DNA of 51,319 bases from an uncultured Clostridium sp. (GTDB lineage Bacteria; Bacillota; Clostridia; TANB77; CAG-508), in contig CAMOBD010000004.1 of the NCBI GenBank assembly GCA_946578345.1, positions 1 to 51,319 on the forward strand, given 5' to 3'. Below are positions 26,080-35,770 of this stretch, one piece after another. Under the pieces are notes generated by a model. The model saw only the letters and a program-made list of their open reading frames with translations. It was not told the DNA's origin and did no database searches. The translations under genes and the position numbers were made by a program. Position 1 is the stretch's first letter; every line of letters begins with the position of its first letter.

Positions 26080-27977
26080 GCTATATTATTATTTTTTTAA
26101 TAGTTGTTTCAATAGCAGCATTTTTAGCTAAAGTCTTTAACAAAAAAATAGATATAACGATTCCTATTTCTGTAATGCTTATTGTTTTGATTATATATCC
26201 TTTTGGATTTTTTAATAGATTGGATATAGGAGTATATGTGGTAGAATTTGTCGCTACTGTTTCATTAATATATTTGATATATAGATTTATAAAAAGTATA
26301 ATAAACAAGAATGTTTTAGATTTTTTTAAAATTCTTTTTACACCTGGACTTGTAGTATATATACTATTTTATATTTATTTTATTTGTATAAACAAAGATA
26401 GATTATTTACATGGTGGGATGAGTTTTCACATTGGGGAACAATAGTTAAAAATATGTTTTATTTTAATTCTTATGGAACTAATCCAGAGACTATTGTGGC
26501 TTTTAGAGGATATCCACCATTTACTGCTATATTTGAATATTTTGCTCAAAAGATAGTAAATTCATATAGTGAAGGAAGAATTATTATAGCGATGAACTTG
26601 CTATATATTTCAATGGTGCTACCAATATTTAGAAATATTGAATGGAAAAAAGACTTAAGTAAACTATTAATTTATGTACCAATTATATTTATATTACCAT
26701 TATGTATGTATAGTAGTTTTTATACTACTATATATGTTGATGCAATGCTAGGAATATTTATGGCATACATCTTGTATATATATTTTACAATGGAAGAAGG
26801 AATGGTGAAGTATATAAGTATATGTCTAGCTTTAATTTCATTACCATTAATCAAAGCTGCAGGTGCTGGTTTAGCTATTTTCGTTTTAATTATTATATTG
26901 ATAGATATAATATATCAATATAAAAAATTTAAAGATGACAAGAAAATATTTCATAAGAAGCTATTATTTTTAGTAATATATATTATATGCTTTGTAATAG
27001 GAAAATATTCTTGGGATATACATCTGCTGTTTACTAATACAACAGAAGCTTGGGATACAGATAATTTATCAATTGCTAATATAGTTTCTCTAGTTACTGG
27101 AAATGGTGCTGAATATCAATATACAGTTATAAAGAACTTTATAAAACAATTTTTTTTAGAGCCAATTAGCATAAATATTGGAGAGTTAACTAATTTTACA
27201 ATATTATTAATTTTTATTTTATATAGTGCATATACTGCTTATCTAGTACGTAAGAAACAAGGAGATATAGTATATAGAAGATATATGTTAGCAAATATTA
27301 TATTAATTATATGCTATGCTATATATATGATTTCATTGTTAGTATTGTATTTGTTTACCTATTCAGAGTATGAAGCAGTTAATTTAGCTTCATATAGTAG
27401 ATATTCATATATATTCCTTGTAGGAATGTATGCATATAATACTTTAATTATTCTTGAAAACTTTTCAGGAATAAAAAAGGATAAAACTAATTTTGTAATA
27501 TTAATTGTGGTTTTATTTTCAGTCTTACCAATAAATACAATAATTGATTTATCGGTAAGAAGTAAGGCTTCATTACAAAACTCTATTACTATAAGAAATG
27601 AATATTCCAAGATACAGAAATATAAAAGCATATTAGAAGAAAACGATATTGTATATTATATTTCTTGTGGAAGCAATGGATATGATTATCACATTTCTAG
27701 ATATGAGCTTGTGCCTAATGAGTTGGTGGCAACAGATGGTTGGAGTTTGGGAACACAAAGATATGAAGGCGACATATGGACAAAGAATATTTCAGTAGAA
27801 GACTTAAAAACAAATTTTATTAATAGCAATATAACTTATGTGTATATATTTGAAGCTGACAGTGTTTTTAAAGAAATGTATTCTGAACTATTTAAAAGTG
27901 AAGAAAATATTAAGAATGAAACAATGTATAAGGTAGAATTGACAGAAGATGATTTAAAATTAGTAGAAGTATATTAG
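26076..27977 (+). CDS. Large membrane GT-C-like glycosyltransferase candidate
   Basis: A 633-residue membrane protein with about a dozen helices and a soluble C-terminal domain (about 510-633). The first large outer loop carries WWDEFSHWG followed by FRGYPPFTAIFEYF, an acidic loop placed as in GT-C transferases that use polyprenyl-phosphate sugars. The GTG start overlaps the stop of the GT2-GtrA gene by four bases, so the two are translated together and probably act as a donor-maker and user pair. The exact family is not certain; a polymerase role is less likely given Wzy at 31294. Confidence 0.7.
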   Translation: MSYIIIFLIVVSIAAFLAKVFNKKIDITIPISVMLIVLIIYPFGFFNRLDIGVYVVEFVATVSLIYLIYRFIKSIINKNVLDFFKILFTPGLVVYILFYIYFICINKDRLFTWWDEFSHWGTIVKNMFYFNSYGTNPETIVAFRGYPPFTAIFEYFAQKIVNSYSEGRIIIAMNLLYISMVLPIFRNIEWKKDLSKLLIYVPIIFILPLCMYSSFYTTIYVDAMLGIFMAYILYIYFTMEEGMVKYISICLALISLPLIKAAGAGLAIFVLIIILIDIIYQYKKFKDDKKIFHKKLLFLVIYIICFVIGKYSWDIHLLFTNTTEAWDTDNLSIANIVSLVTGNGAEYQYTVIKNFIKQFFLEPISINIGELTNFTILLIFILYSAYTAYLVRKKQGDIVYRRYMLANIILIICYAIYMISLLVLYLFTYSEYEAVNLASYSRYSYIFLVGMYAYNTLIILENFSGIKKDKTNFVILIVVLFSVLPINTIIDLSVRSKASLQNSITIRNEYSKIQKYKSILEENDIVYYISCGSNGYDYHISRYELVPNELVATDGWSLGTQRYEGDIWTKNISVEDLKTNFINSNITYVYIFEADSVFKEMYSELFKSEENIKNETMYKVELTEDDLKLVEVY

Positions 27978-27986
27978 GAGGTTCAA

Positions 27987-29117
27987 ATGGAAAAATTAAA
28001 ATTAATGACTATTATTGGTACAAGACCAGAGATAATAAGGCTTTCAGCAGTTATAAAATGTGCTGATAAATATTTTAATCATGTATTAGTTCATACAGGA
28101 CAAAATTATGATTATACATTAAATCAAGTATTTTTTGAAGATTTAGGATTAAGAGCACCAGACTATTATCTAGAAAGTGTAGGAAAAGATTTAGGAGAAA
28201 CAATGGGCAATATTATTGCAAAATCTTATGAGGTAATGCAAAAAGAAAACCCAGATGCAGTACTTTTATTAGGAGATACAAATTCAGCTCTATCTGCAAT
28301 TTCTGCAAAAAGATTAAAAATACCAATTTTCCATATGGAAGCTGGAAATAGATGCTGGGACTGGAATGTGTCTGAAATGATAAATCGTAAAATAGTTGAC
28401 CATATATCAGACATAAATTTACCATATACAGAACATTCTAGAAGATATTTATTATCAGAAGGAATTGACGGAAAGACAATATTTGTTACAGGTTCACCAA
28501 TGAGAGAAGTACTAAGAGACAATATGGACAAAATAGAAAAAAGTGATATACTAAATAAGCTAAATCTAGAAAAAAATAAATACATTCTTCTATCTTCACA
28601 CAGAGAAGAAAATATAGATAATGAAGAGCATTTTATGTCATTAATGAATGCAATTAATGATATTGCAGAAAAATATCAAATGCCTGTAATATATTCAACA
28701 CATCCAAGAAGTCAAAAATTTATAGAGAAAAGAAATTTTAAATTTCATCCATTAGTGCAAAATCTTAAACCTTTTGGATTTATGGACTACAATAAATTAC
28801 AGAAAAATGCATATTGTGTTTTATCTGATAGTGGTACGCTTTCAGAGGAAAGTGCAATGCTTGGATTTGCAGGGGTATTAATTCGTACTTCAACAGAAAG
28901 ACCAGAAGTATTAGATAAAGGTACAATAGTAATTGGTGGAATCACAGATAAAACAGTTGAGCAAGCATTAGAGTTAGCTGTTTCAATGAGAGATAATAAA
29001 GAAGAAGTTGTTATGGCTGAAGATTATGCAGATACAAATGTGTCTGTAAAAGTAATAAAAATAATACAAAGTTATACAGATATAGTAAATAGAACTGTTT
29101 GGGGGAAAAATAAATGA
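27987..29117 (+). CDS. UDP-sugar 2-epimerase (FnlC/CapG/WbjD type)
   Basis: A 376-residue non-hydrolysing 2-epimerase. It begins KLMTIIGTRPEIIRLSAVIK and has HTGQNYDYTLNQVFF, LLGDTNSAL, HMEAGNRCWDWNVSEMINRK and SDSGTLSEESAMLG. The CWDW insert after EAGNR fits the WbjD/CapG branch that makes UDP-L-FucNAc, rather than plain UDP-ManNAc epimerases, in which that stretch reads EAGLRT. It completes the FnlA/FnlB pathway, from which it is split by the GT2-GtrA and GT-C genes. The stop overlaps the next start by four bases. Confidence 0.87.
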   Translation: MEKLKLMTIIGTRPEIIRLSAVIKCADKYFNHVLVHTGQNYDYTLNQVFFEDLGLRAPDYYLESVGKDLGETMGNIIAKSYEVMQKENPDAVLLLGDTNSALSAISAKRLKIPIFHMEAGNRCWDWNVSEMINRKIVDHISDINLPYTEHSRRYLLSEGIDGKTIFVTGSPMREVLRDNMDKIEKSDILNKLNLEKNKYILLSSHREENIDNEEHFMSLMNAINDIAEKYQMPVIYSTHPRSQKFIEKRNFKFHPLVQNLKPFGFMDYNKLQKNAYCVLSDSGTLSEESAMLGFAGVLIRTSTERPEVLDKGTIVIGGITDKTVEQALELAVSMRDNKEEVVMAEDYADTNVSVKVIKIIQSYTDIVNRTVWGKNK

Positions 29118-30067
29118 GTGAAGTAAGCATAATAGTACCAGTATATAATAAAGAAAAATATATTCGAAATTTTATTATTTCAGTTATAAATCAAACTTTT
29201 AAAGATTTCGAACTAATACTAGTTAATGATGGATCTACAGATAACTCAATAGAAGTTGCTGAAGAAGTTTTAAAGAACACTGATATTAATTATGTTATAA
29301 TAAATAAAGAAAATAAAGGACAATCAAGTGCGAGAAACGTAGGAATAAAAGCCTCATCAGGGAAATGGATTGTTATTCCAGATGCAGATGATTACTTACA
29401 GAAAGATTATTTGAAAATTATGGTTGATAGCACAAGAATGAAAGATGTAGATGTAGTATTGTGCGATATGAATTCAGTAACAGATGATACAATATCTGAA
29501 GAAAACGTAAGGTCTAATTTATATGACTTAAAAAAAGGTAGAGAATTTTTTGTGGACTTTATATTGCATAAAATATCAATTGGTCCTGTTTCGATGATGA
29601 TAAAAAAGAAAAAATTATTAGATATAAATTTACTTTTTAACGAAGACTCTAGATACAGTGAAGAGTTTATCTTTATAACATATTTGTTATATAATTCAGA
29701 TAATATTATACATGTAAAAGAGAAACTATATAATTATTGTGTTAGGAAAAATTCAGTTAGTACAGGAGCTAACTTAGATACAATAATAAACGGATATAAT
29801 GAAATAGTAAAAGCAAGTGAATTTTATAAGAAAGAAAATAATGAAGTAACAACAATCTATAACAAATTTGCACTACCAAGATGGATTTTAGCAACTTGTA
29901 GATTTTCTGCTCAAAAAATGAACTATAGAGAATATAAAGAATTACTAAAAATATTAGATGCTAAACAAAAAGTTAAAAAATTATATTATTTAAAGGATTT
30001 AAAAACAACACTTGCTATTATTATTTTGGAAATATCGCCGAAGATATTTTATTCAATAGCAAAATAG
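29114..30067 (+). CDS. Family 2 glycosyltransferase
   Basis: A 317-residue GT-A enzyme with VSIIVPVYNKEKYI, LVNDGSTDNS, SSARNVGIKASSGKWIVIPD and the DADDY metal site near 92. A basic C-terminal region follows. Its start overlaps the stop of the 2-epimerase gene by four bases, so it is coupled to FucNAc synthesis. It adds one sugar to the lipid-linked repeat on the cytosolic side; donor and acceptor cannot be read from sequence. Confidence 0.85.
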   Translation: MSEVSIIVPVYNKEKYIRNFIISVINQTFKDFELILVNDGSTDNSIEVAEEVLKNTDINYVIINKENKGQSSARNVGIKASSGKWIVIPDADDYLQKDYLKIMVDSTRMKDVDVVLCDMNSVTDDTISEENVRSNLYDLKKGREFFVDFILHKISIGPVSMMIKKKKLLDINLLFNEDSRYSEEFIFITYLLYNSDNIIHVKEKLYNYCVRKNSVSTGANLDTIINGYNEIVKASEFYKKENNEVTTIYNKFALPRWILATCRFSAQKMNYREYKELLKILDAKQKVKKLYYLKDLKTTLAIIILEISPKIFYSIAK

Positions 30068-30082
30068 GAGATGTGAATACAA

Positions 30083-31279
30083 ATGAATATATTATATTTC
30101 GGAAGAATGTGTGATTTTGAATTGTATGACAAAACTAAAAAGAATCCTTACGATGTGGCACAACTTTCATATGAACAAAGTTTTATAGAAGAAGCTTGCA
30201 AAAAAAATAATATTGATATATTATCGATATATCAAATACGAAATTTTCCTAAAGAAAAAATATTTTTTAGAAGGAAAAAAGCTAATATACAAAATGCAAA
30301 AATAAAGTATATTCCGTTTATAAATATTCCGTTTTTTAAAGAAATTTGCTTCTTTATATATACATGCTTTGCTATATTATTTTGGAATATAAAAAATAGA
30401 AATGAGAAAGAGAGAATAATTTATGCTAATATACATTATCCTCCAGTTTCTTTAGGAATCGTTCTTATGGGCAAAATTTTAAAACTAAAAAAAATAATTA
30501 CTTTTACTGACTTACCACTTTTTACATACTCAAGAGAAAGAATAAAAAAAATGCCAGTTTACAAGAAATGTGTTATAAGGCCATATTTAAATCTTGTAAA
30601 TTTTCTGCAACATAGTTATGATTTTTATGTTTTGTTTTCTGAACCAATGAAAGAAATTGTAAATAAAAATAATAAACCATATATAATTATGGAAGGAATT
30701 TATAATAAAAATAATATTATTCTTGAAAAAGAAAAAAAATATAATGCAATTGCATATGCTGGCACTTTAAATAAAGAACTAGGAATTCAAAAAATATTAG
30801 ATGTTTTTGAAAGCTTAAAAGACGAAAGTATTGAGCTATGGATTATAGGCAAAGGAGATATGGAAGAGACAATAAAGAAGACAGCAGAAAAAGATAAGAG
30901 AATAAAATTTTTAGGTTTTCTTCCTAAAAGTGAAGTTTTTAAATATTTGAAAGAGGCAAAATTACTTATAAACTTGAGAAATCCCGAAGATAAATATACG
31001 AAGTATTCATTTCCTTCTAAAACATTTGAATACATGGTTTCAGGGACACCATTTTTCACTACTAAACTTGAGGGGATTCCAAGTGAGTATTATAATTATT
31101 TATATTGTATAGATTCATACGAAACAAATAGAATAGCCGAAAAGATAAAAAAAATCTTAGAAAAAGATGAATCAGAATTAGAAGAGTTTGGATTGCAAGC
31201 TAGAAAATTCATATTGAAAAATAAAAATGCTGAAAAACAAGTAAAAAAAATATTTGACTTTTTACAAGATAAAATTTAA
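30083..31279 (+). CDS. Family 4-like glycosyltransferase
   Basis: A 398-residue GT-B protein. The N-terminal half has a hydrophobic patch (FFKEICFFIYTCFAILFW near 90-107) that may dip into the membrane. The donor half has YAGTLNKELGIQKILDVF, IIGKGDMEET and YSFPSKTFEYMVSGTPFF, the late acidic-aromatic motif of GT4 members. It starts 15 bases after the previous transferase. It probably adds another sugar of the repeat unit. The donor is unknown. Confidence 0.8.
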   Translation: MNILYFGRMCDFELYDKTKKNPYDVAQLSYEQSFIEEACKKNNIDILSIYQIRNFPKEKIFFRRKKANIQNAKIKYIPFINIPFFKEICFFIYTCFAILFWNIKNRNEKERIIYANIHYPPVSLGIVLMGKILKLKKIITFTDLPLFTYSRERIKKMPVYKKCVIRPYLNLVNFLQHSYDFYVLFSEPMKEIVNKNNKPYIIMEGIYNKNNIILEKEKKYNAIAYAGTLNKELGIQKILDVFESLKDESIELWIIGKGDMEETIKKTAEKDKRIKFLGFLPKSEVFKYLKEAKLLINLRNPEDKYTKYSFPSKTFEYMVSGTPFFTTKLEGIPSEYYNYLYCIDSYETNRIAEKIKKILEKDESELEEFGLQARKFILKNKNAEKQVKKIFDFLQDKI

Positions 31280-31293
31280 AATGGGGGTATACT

Positions 31294-32686
31294 ATGCAGT
31301 TAATTATTCTGCTGATTTTTACAGGAATAGTATTGTTAATATATAATGTGAAAACAGATGTTAGCAAAAAGAAAATAGCAGTTTTATACAGCGTTGAGGT
31401 AGGAATAATTCTGTTTATTTCAACTTTTAATCCATTTCGGACTTTTTGATGTCTCGAATTATACATATATTTTATGGATTATTTGTGTAATATCATTTTT
31501 GGTACCTTTTTTGTTAATAAATAAAAGAAAAAAAGAATTAGAGGAAAATGAAGATAAAAAAATTTTAGATATTGATAGATATACACATTCTAAATTAATT
31601 AACGGGCTATTTATTATTAATTTAATAGTAGTTATATTTTATAAAATTAAATATGAAATAATAATAAAAGGTTTGCCAATATACGAAGTGAGATTGGCTA
31701 GATTTGAAGATTTATTTAGTAGCGCTTTTGAAAATTTATTTTTTAATTATATAGTTGTAGGACTAGTATCGATTGCTGCAATATTTTTTGCTATAATGTT
31801 AGTTAATAAAAAAGTGAAAAACATACTATTTTGGATATGTGGAGCAACAATTATTATGTATTCATTAATTGGATATGGTAGGATGATGTTTTTAAATGTT
31901 GCAATATACATAATCATATCATTACTAATTCAATATAATATAAAAGAATTACTTAATAAAAAGAATATACTAAAACTAGTAATTTTAATAATGTTATTTA
32001 TTTTAATCTTTACAGCAATGCTATATGCAAGAACATACAATAAAAATCTGACTGTAGGAGAAAATATAATAAGTACCTTTAATTCTCAAGCAAGACAAGT
32101 TATCACATACGTGACAGGTGGATTAAGGATGTTAGACAACTATATATATAATGCTTTTGAAGGTATTGATGGATTCACATTTGGTAGAGCTACATTAGCT
32201 GGCTTTGAAGAAATCATATTGTATCCTTTAAAAGGAATAGGATTAGAAATAGATTCTTATAATAATATGATATCTGGAATTTCTCAAGAATATACTGTCA
32301 TAGGAGAAAATAATTTAAGCTTTAATGCTTTTTATACTTGCGTTATGAATTTCTATTCTGATTTTGGAATTTTAGGTGTAATTATATTTCCGATATTATA
32401 TGCAGTATTTATGGTATGGGTATTTAATAATTATAATAAAAGAAAAGACGTATCTGCATTGTTATTATTAAATTATAGTGTAATGAATTTAATATTTGGA
32501 ATAGTAAGGTGGAACTTTCAAAGTGGCTCATCAGTTTTTGTACTAATTTTATTAATAGTTCTTAATTTATATAATATATGGAAGGAAAGAAAAAATAAGA
32601 ATGAAGTTGTTAAAGAACATGGCAATGTCAATAAAGAAGATAAAATACCAAGTAGAAAGAAATGTGAAATTTCAAAAAAAAGTTAA
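31294..32686 (+). CDS. Wzy-like O-antigen polymerase read through a CGG +1 frameshift
   Basis: The first frame starts at ATG 31294 behind GGGGG and encodes helices, then meets CGG at 31438-31440 and would stop three codons later. Skipping C31438 joins FNPF to GLFDVSNYTYILWIICVIS and the frame runs to 32686, giving 463 residues with about eleven helices. The late outer loop (GISQEYTVIGENNLSFNAFY) and tail are typical of Wzy polymerases that join lipid-linked repeats outside the membrane. Without the shift, a TTG at 31499 would have to serve as start and the first helices would be lost. Family identification rests on topology and on the wzx neighbour. Confidence 0.75.
31438..31441 (+). other. 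CGGA recoding site 3 (Wzy)
   Basis: Context TTT-C-GGA-CTT. CGG is codon 49 of the first frame. Dropping the C yields Gly and joins two membrane stretches into one protein. Confidence 0.8.
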
Positions 32687-33275
32687 AATTAGTTTTAGTA
32701 CTACTTTTGAAGGAAATAATGCAATAGGTACTAATTCTACGGTCAGTAACTCAAGTATAGGTTTTGGAACATATATTGGTGGAAACTCATATATTGTAAA
32801 TGCTAAAATAGGAAAATATTGTTCAATAGCAGCAAATGTTAGAACTGTTAGTGGATTACATCCTACAAAAAAAATAGTATCTATGCATCCAGCGTTTTTT
32901 TCTACAGCAGGACAAGCAGGATTTTCATATGTTAAAACAAATATTTTTGAAGAACATAAATATATTGATAAAGACAAGAAAATATCTGTTTTAATAGGGA
33001 ATGATGTTTGGATAGGTGAAAATGTTTTGATTTTAGAAGGAGTACATATTGGAAATGGAGCTGTAATTGGGGCAGGATCAATTGTAACAAAAGATATTGA
33101 ACCGTATTCAATAAATGTAGGAGTTCCAGCAAAAAAGATAGATTCTAGATTTACAGAAGAGCAAATAAATTTTTTAGATAAAGTAAAATGGTGGGATAAA
33201 GGAGAAGAATGGATAAAACAAAACATTAGAGAATTTGATGATATAGAAAGATTTACAAAAATAGGGAGAAGTTAA
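32601..33275 (+). CDS. Hexapeptide-repeat acetyltransferase (CatB/WcaF-like)
   Basis: A 224-residue left-handed beta-helix protein. Repeats such as IGFGTYIGGNSYIVNAKIGKY and, later, IGNDVWIGENVLILEGVHIG carry the hexapeptide pattern, and SGLHPTKK holds the likely catalytic His. It transfers acetyl from acetyl-CoA to a sugar hydroxyl or amine. The ATG at 32601 overlaps wzy by 86 bases; in-frame ATGs at 32619 and 32625 are possible starts. It most likely O-acetylates the repeat unit. Confidence 0.8.
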   Translation: MKLLKNMAMSIKKIKYQVERNVKFQKKVKISFSTTFEGNNAIGTNSTVSNSSIGFGTYIGGNSYIVNAKIGKYCSIAANVRTVSGLHPTKKIVSMHPAFFSTAGQAGFSYVKTNIFEEHKYIDKDKKISVLIGNDVWIGENVLILEGVHIGNGAVIGAGSIVTKDIEPYSINVGVPAKKIDSRFTEEQINFLDKVKWWDKGEEWIKQNIREFDDIERFTKIGRS

Positions 33276-33277
33276 TT

Positions 33278-34471
33278 ATGAGTGAAATAAGTATTGTTGT
33301 AGTAGCCTATAATAGAGCAGACTCACTAAATAGACTATTGAAGTCTCTTAATAAAGTTAATTTTATGAATGACAAGGTAAGATTATATATAAGCATAGAC
33401 AAAGATGAAAAAAATATAGAAAAACATAATAAAGTTGTAAAGGTTGCAAACGATTTCAAATGGAAATATGGAGAAAAGATAGTAAATGTAGAAAGAAAAA
33501 ACCTTGGATTAAAAAAACATATTTTACAATGTGGCAAACTTACAAATGAATATGAGAATGTGATTGTGTTAGAAGACGATTTGATAGTATCCCCTTTGAT
33601 ATATATATATGCAAAGCAAGTATTAGAATTTTATAAAGAGGAGGAAAAAATAGCAGGTTTTGGGCTATATAGTTTTCAAAGGAATCCACTAAATAATTTA
33701 CCTTTTTATCCAATGAATGATGGAAGTGATGTATACTTCATGCAATATGCATGTTCATGGGGACAAATGTGGACAAAAAATCAGTGGAATAAATTTTACA
33801 ATTGGTATGAAAATGATAACAATGAGGACTTTTCAGACATAAATATACCGAGCAATGTAAAAGCTTGGGGGAACAAGTCATGGTTAAAATATTATATTAA
33901 GTATGTAATAGAAACAAATAAATATTTTGTATATCCACAATTTGGATTAACTTCAAACTTTACAGATAAAGGGACTCATAGTAATAAAAGAAGTCTTGCA
34001 TATCAATGTACAAGTTATTATTCAATGGATTTTATTAAATTTAGATTTAATGAACTAAGTAAATCTAATAGTATATATGATGCTTTTTTTGAAAATATAA
34101 AAATGAATGATTATTTGAAATTAGATAAAAATATTATATGTGATTTTTGGGGAGAAAGAAATATAGAAAAAATAAAAAAAGAAAACTATTTACTTTCAAC
34201 TAGAGATTATGATTATAAGATAGTGAAATCTTATAGCTTAGAAATGTATCCTTATGAATTAAATGTAATAAATAATATTAGTGGAAACGATTTAAAATTA
34301 TATGATTTAAATATAAAAAGTAAAAACAATAAGGACAAGAAAACAAATTTGTTAAAATACTCATATAAAATAGATATGATGAGTAGAAAGCAAGTGATTA
34401 CATTAATACAAGAATTGGTAAAAGATATTTGTAGTAGAATTATAGAAAAAGTAAAAAGGAAGAGAAAATGA
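33278..34471 (+). CDS. Family 2-like glycosyltransferase
   Basis: A 397-residue GT-A protein starting ISIVVVAYNRADSLNRLLKSL, with LYISIDKDE and VIVLEDDLIVSP, where EDD is the metal site. The region after it, YACSWGQMWTKNQWNKFYNWY, is shared with GNT-I/GT13-like bacterial sugar transferases. The C-terminal 100 residues are basic and unassigned. It starts two bases after the acetyltransferase and its stop overlaps wzx by four. Its role is addition of one sugar of the repeat. Confidence 0.78.
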   Translation: MSEISIVVVAYNRADSLNRLLKSLNKVNFMNDKVRLYISIDKDEKNIEKHNKVVKVANDFKWKYGEKIVNVERKNLGLKKHILQCGKLTNEYENVIVLEDDLIVSPLIYIYAKQVLEFYKEEEKIAGFGLYSFQRNPLNNLPFYPMNDGSDVYFMQYACSWGQMWTKNQWNKFYNWYENDNNEDFSDINIPSNVKAWGNKSWLKYYIKYVIETNKYFVYPQFGLTSNFTDKGTHSNKRSLAYQCTSYYSMDFIKFRFNELSKSNSIYDAFFENIKMNDYLKLDKNIICDFWGERNIEKIKKENYLLSTRDYDYKIVKSYSLEMYPYELNVINNISGNDLKLYDLNIKSKNNKDKKTNLLKYSYKIDMMSRKQVITLIQELVKDICSRIIEKVKRKRK

Positions 34472-35766
34472 ACGATTTAATAATTAAACTAAAATCATTG
34501 AGAAAAAGAAATGTAGCTAAAAATGCAATGTGGATGATTTCAGAAAGAATCATACAAATGATAATCTCTCTTTTTGTAGGTGTAATATCAGCTAGATATT
34601 TGGGGCCAGAAAACTATGGAACATTAAATTATGGTTTAGCATTAGTTACTTTATTTAGTTCAATAGCAAAACTAGGATTAGAAAGTATTATTGTAAAAGA
34701 ATATATAAGTAATAAAGATAAAAATGGCTTGATTATGGGATCAGCGCTTTTGTTAAGAATGATCTCTGGATTATTATCAATTGTAACGATTATGATATAC
34801 ATATCTATCTTTAATCCGAATGATCATGTTATATTTATTACTACATTATTACAGTCACTTATTTTGATTTTTGAAGTGTTTGATTTAATAGATTTTTGGT
34901 TTCAATCTCAACTAAAATCAAAGTATGTTGCTATAGCGAAAACAATTGCATATATTGTAATGTCAGTATATAAAATAGTTTTATTAGTTTTAGGAAAATC
35001 AGTAGAGTGGTTTGCGTTTGCTACCTCATTAGAATACATTGTAATATTAATAATTTTATCAATAATGTACTATAAAAATGGAGGACAGAAACTTAAAGTA
35101 TCACTTAAATTAGGTGCTAATTTATTAAAACAAAGCTATCATTTTATAATTTCTGGTTTACTAGTTACTATTTATACGCAGATGGACAAAATTATGATAG
35201 GACATTATATAGATCAAACACAGGTTGGCTTATATTCAGCGGCAACAGCTATTTCAAGTATGTGGGGATTTATACCTAATGCTATTATAAATTCGATGAG
35301 ACCTACTATATATGATGCAAAAGAAAAAAATGAAGAGTTATATTTAAGAAGATTAAAACAATTATATGCAATAGTATTTTGGTGTGGTGCATTTTTTGCA
35401 TTAGGTATAACCATTTTTTCAAAGCTTATAGTAGAAATTTTATATGGTCAAGAGTATCTAGGAGCAACAATCCCATTAATAATCTTATCTTGGAGTACAA
35501 TATTTGCATATTTGGGTACTGCAAGAGGTGTGTGGGTAGTCTGTGAGAATAAAAATAAGTATACAAAAAGATATGTATTTTGGGGTGCTATAGTTAATTT
35601 AATATTAAATGCTATATTAATACCAACCATAGGGATATGTGGAGCAGCAATAGCAACATTAATAGCACAAATTATTGTAGCAATGTTAGCACCAGCTTTT
35701 TATAAAGATACCAAAGCATCAGTAAGGCATATGCTAGATGCAATATTTTTAAAAGGAGTAAAATAA
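34468..35766 (+). CDS. wzx: Lipid-linked oligosaccharide flippase (Wzx)
   Basis: A 432-residue membrane protein of the MATE-like PST family with about twelve helices. It begins with NAMWMISERIIQMIISLFVGVISARYLGPENYGTLNYG (here split for length), the typical Wzx opening, and contains QMDKIMIGHYIDQTQVGLYSAA. It moves undecaprenyl-diphosphate repeat units across the membrane for polymerisation by Wzy, encoded two genes upstream. The start overlaps the stop of the glycosyltransferase gene by four bases. Confidence 0.9.
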   Translation: MNDLIIKLKSLRKRNVAKNAMWMISERIIQMIISLFVGVISARYLGPENYGTLNYGLALVTLFSSIAKLGLESIIVKEYISNKDKNGLIMGSALLLRMISGLLSIVTIMIYISIFNPNDHVIFITTLLQSLILIFEVFDLIDFWFQSQLKSKYVAIAKTIAYIVMSVYKIVLLVLGKSVEWFAFATSLEYIVILIILSIMYYKNGGQKLKVSLKLGANLLKQSYHFIISGLLVTIYTQMDKIMIGHYIDQTQVGLYSAATAISSMWGFIPNAIINSMRPTIYDAKEKNEELYLRRLKQLYAIVFWCGAFFALGITIFSKLIVEILYGQEYLGATIPLIILSWSTIFAYLGTARGVWVVCENKNKYTKRYVFWGAIVNLILNAILIPTIGICGAAIATLIAQIIVAMLAPAFYKDTKASVRHMLDAIFLKGVK

Positions 35767-35770
35767 TAAG

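Noticed and set aside
32672..33226. Long minus-strand frame over the acetyltransferase gene
   Set aside because: The plus-strand frame has clear hexapeptide repeats; the opposite frame is a composition shadow.
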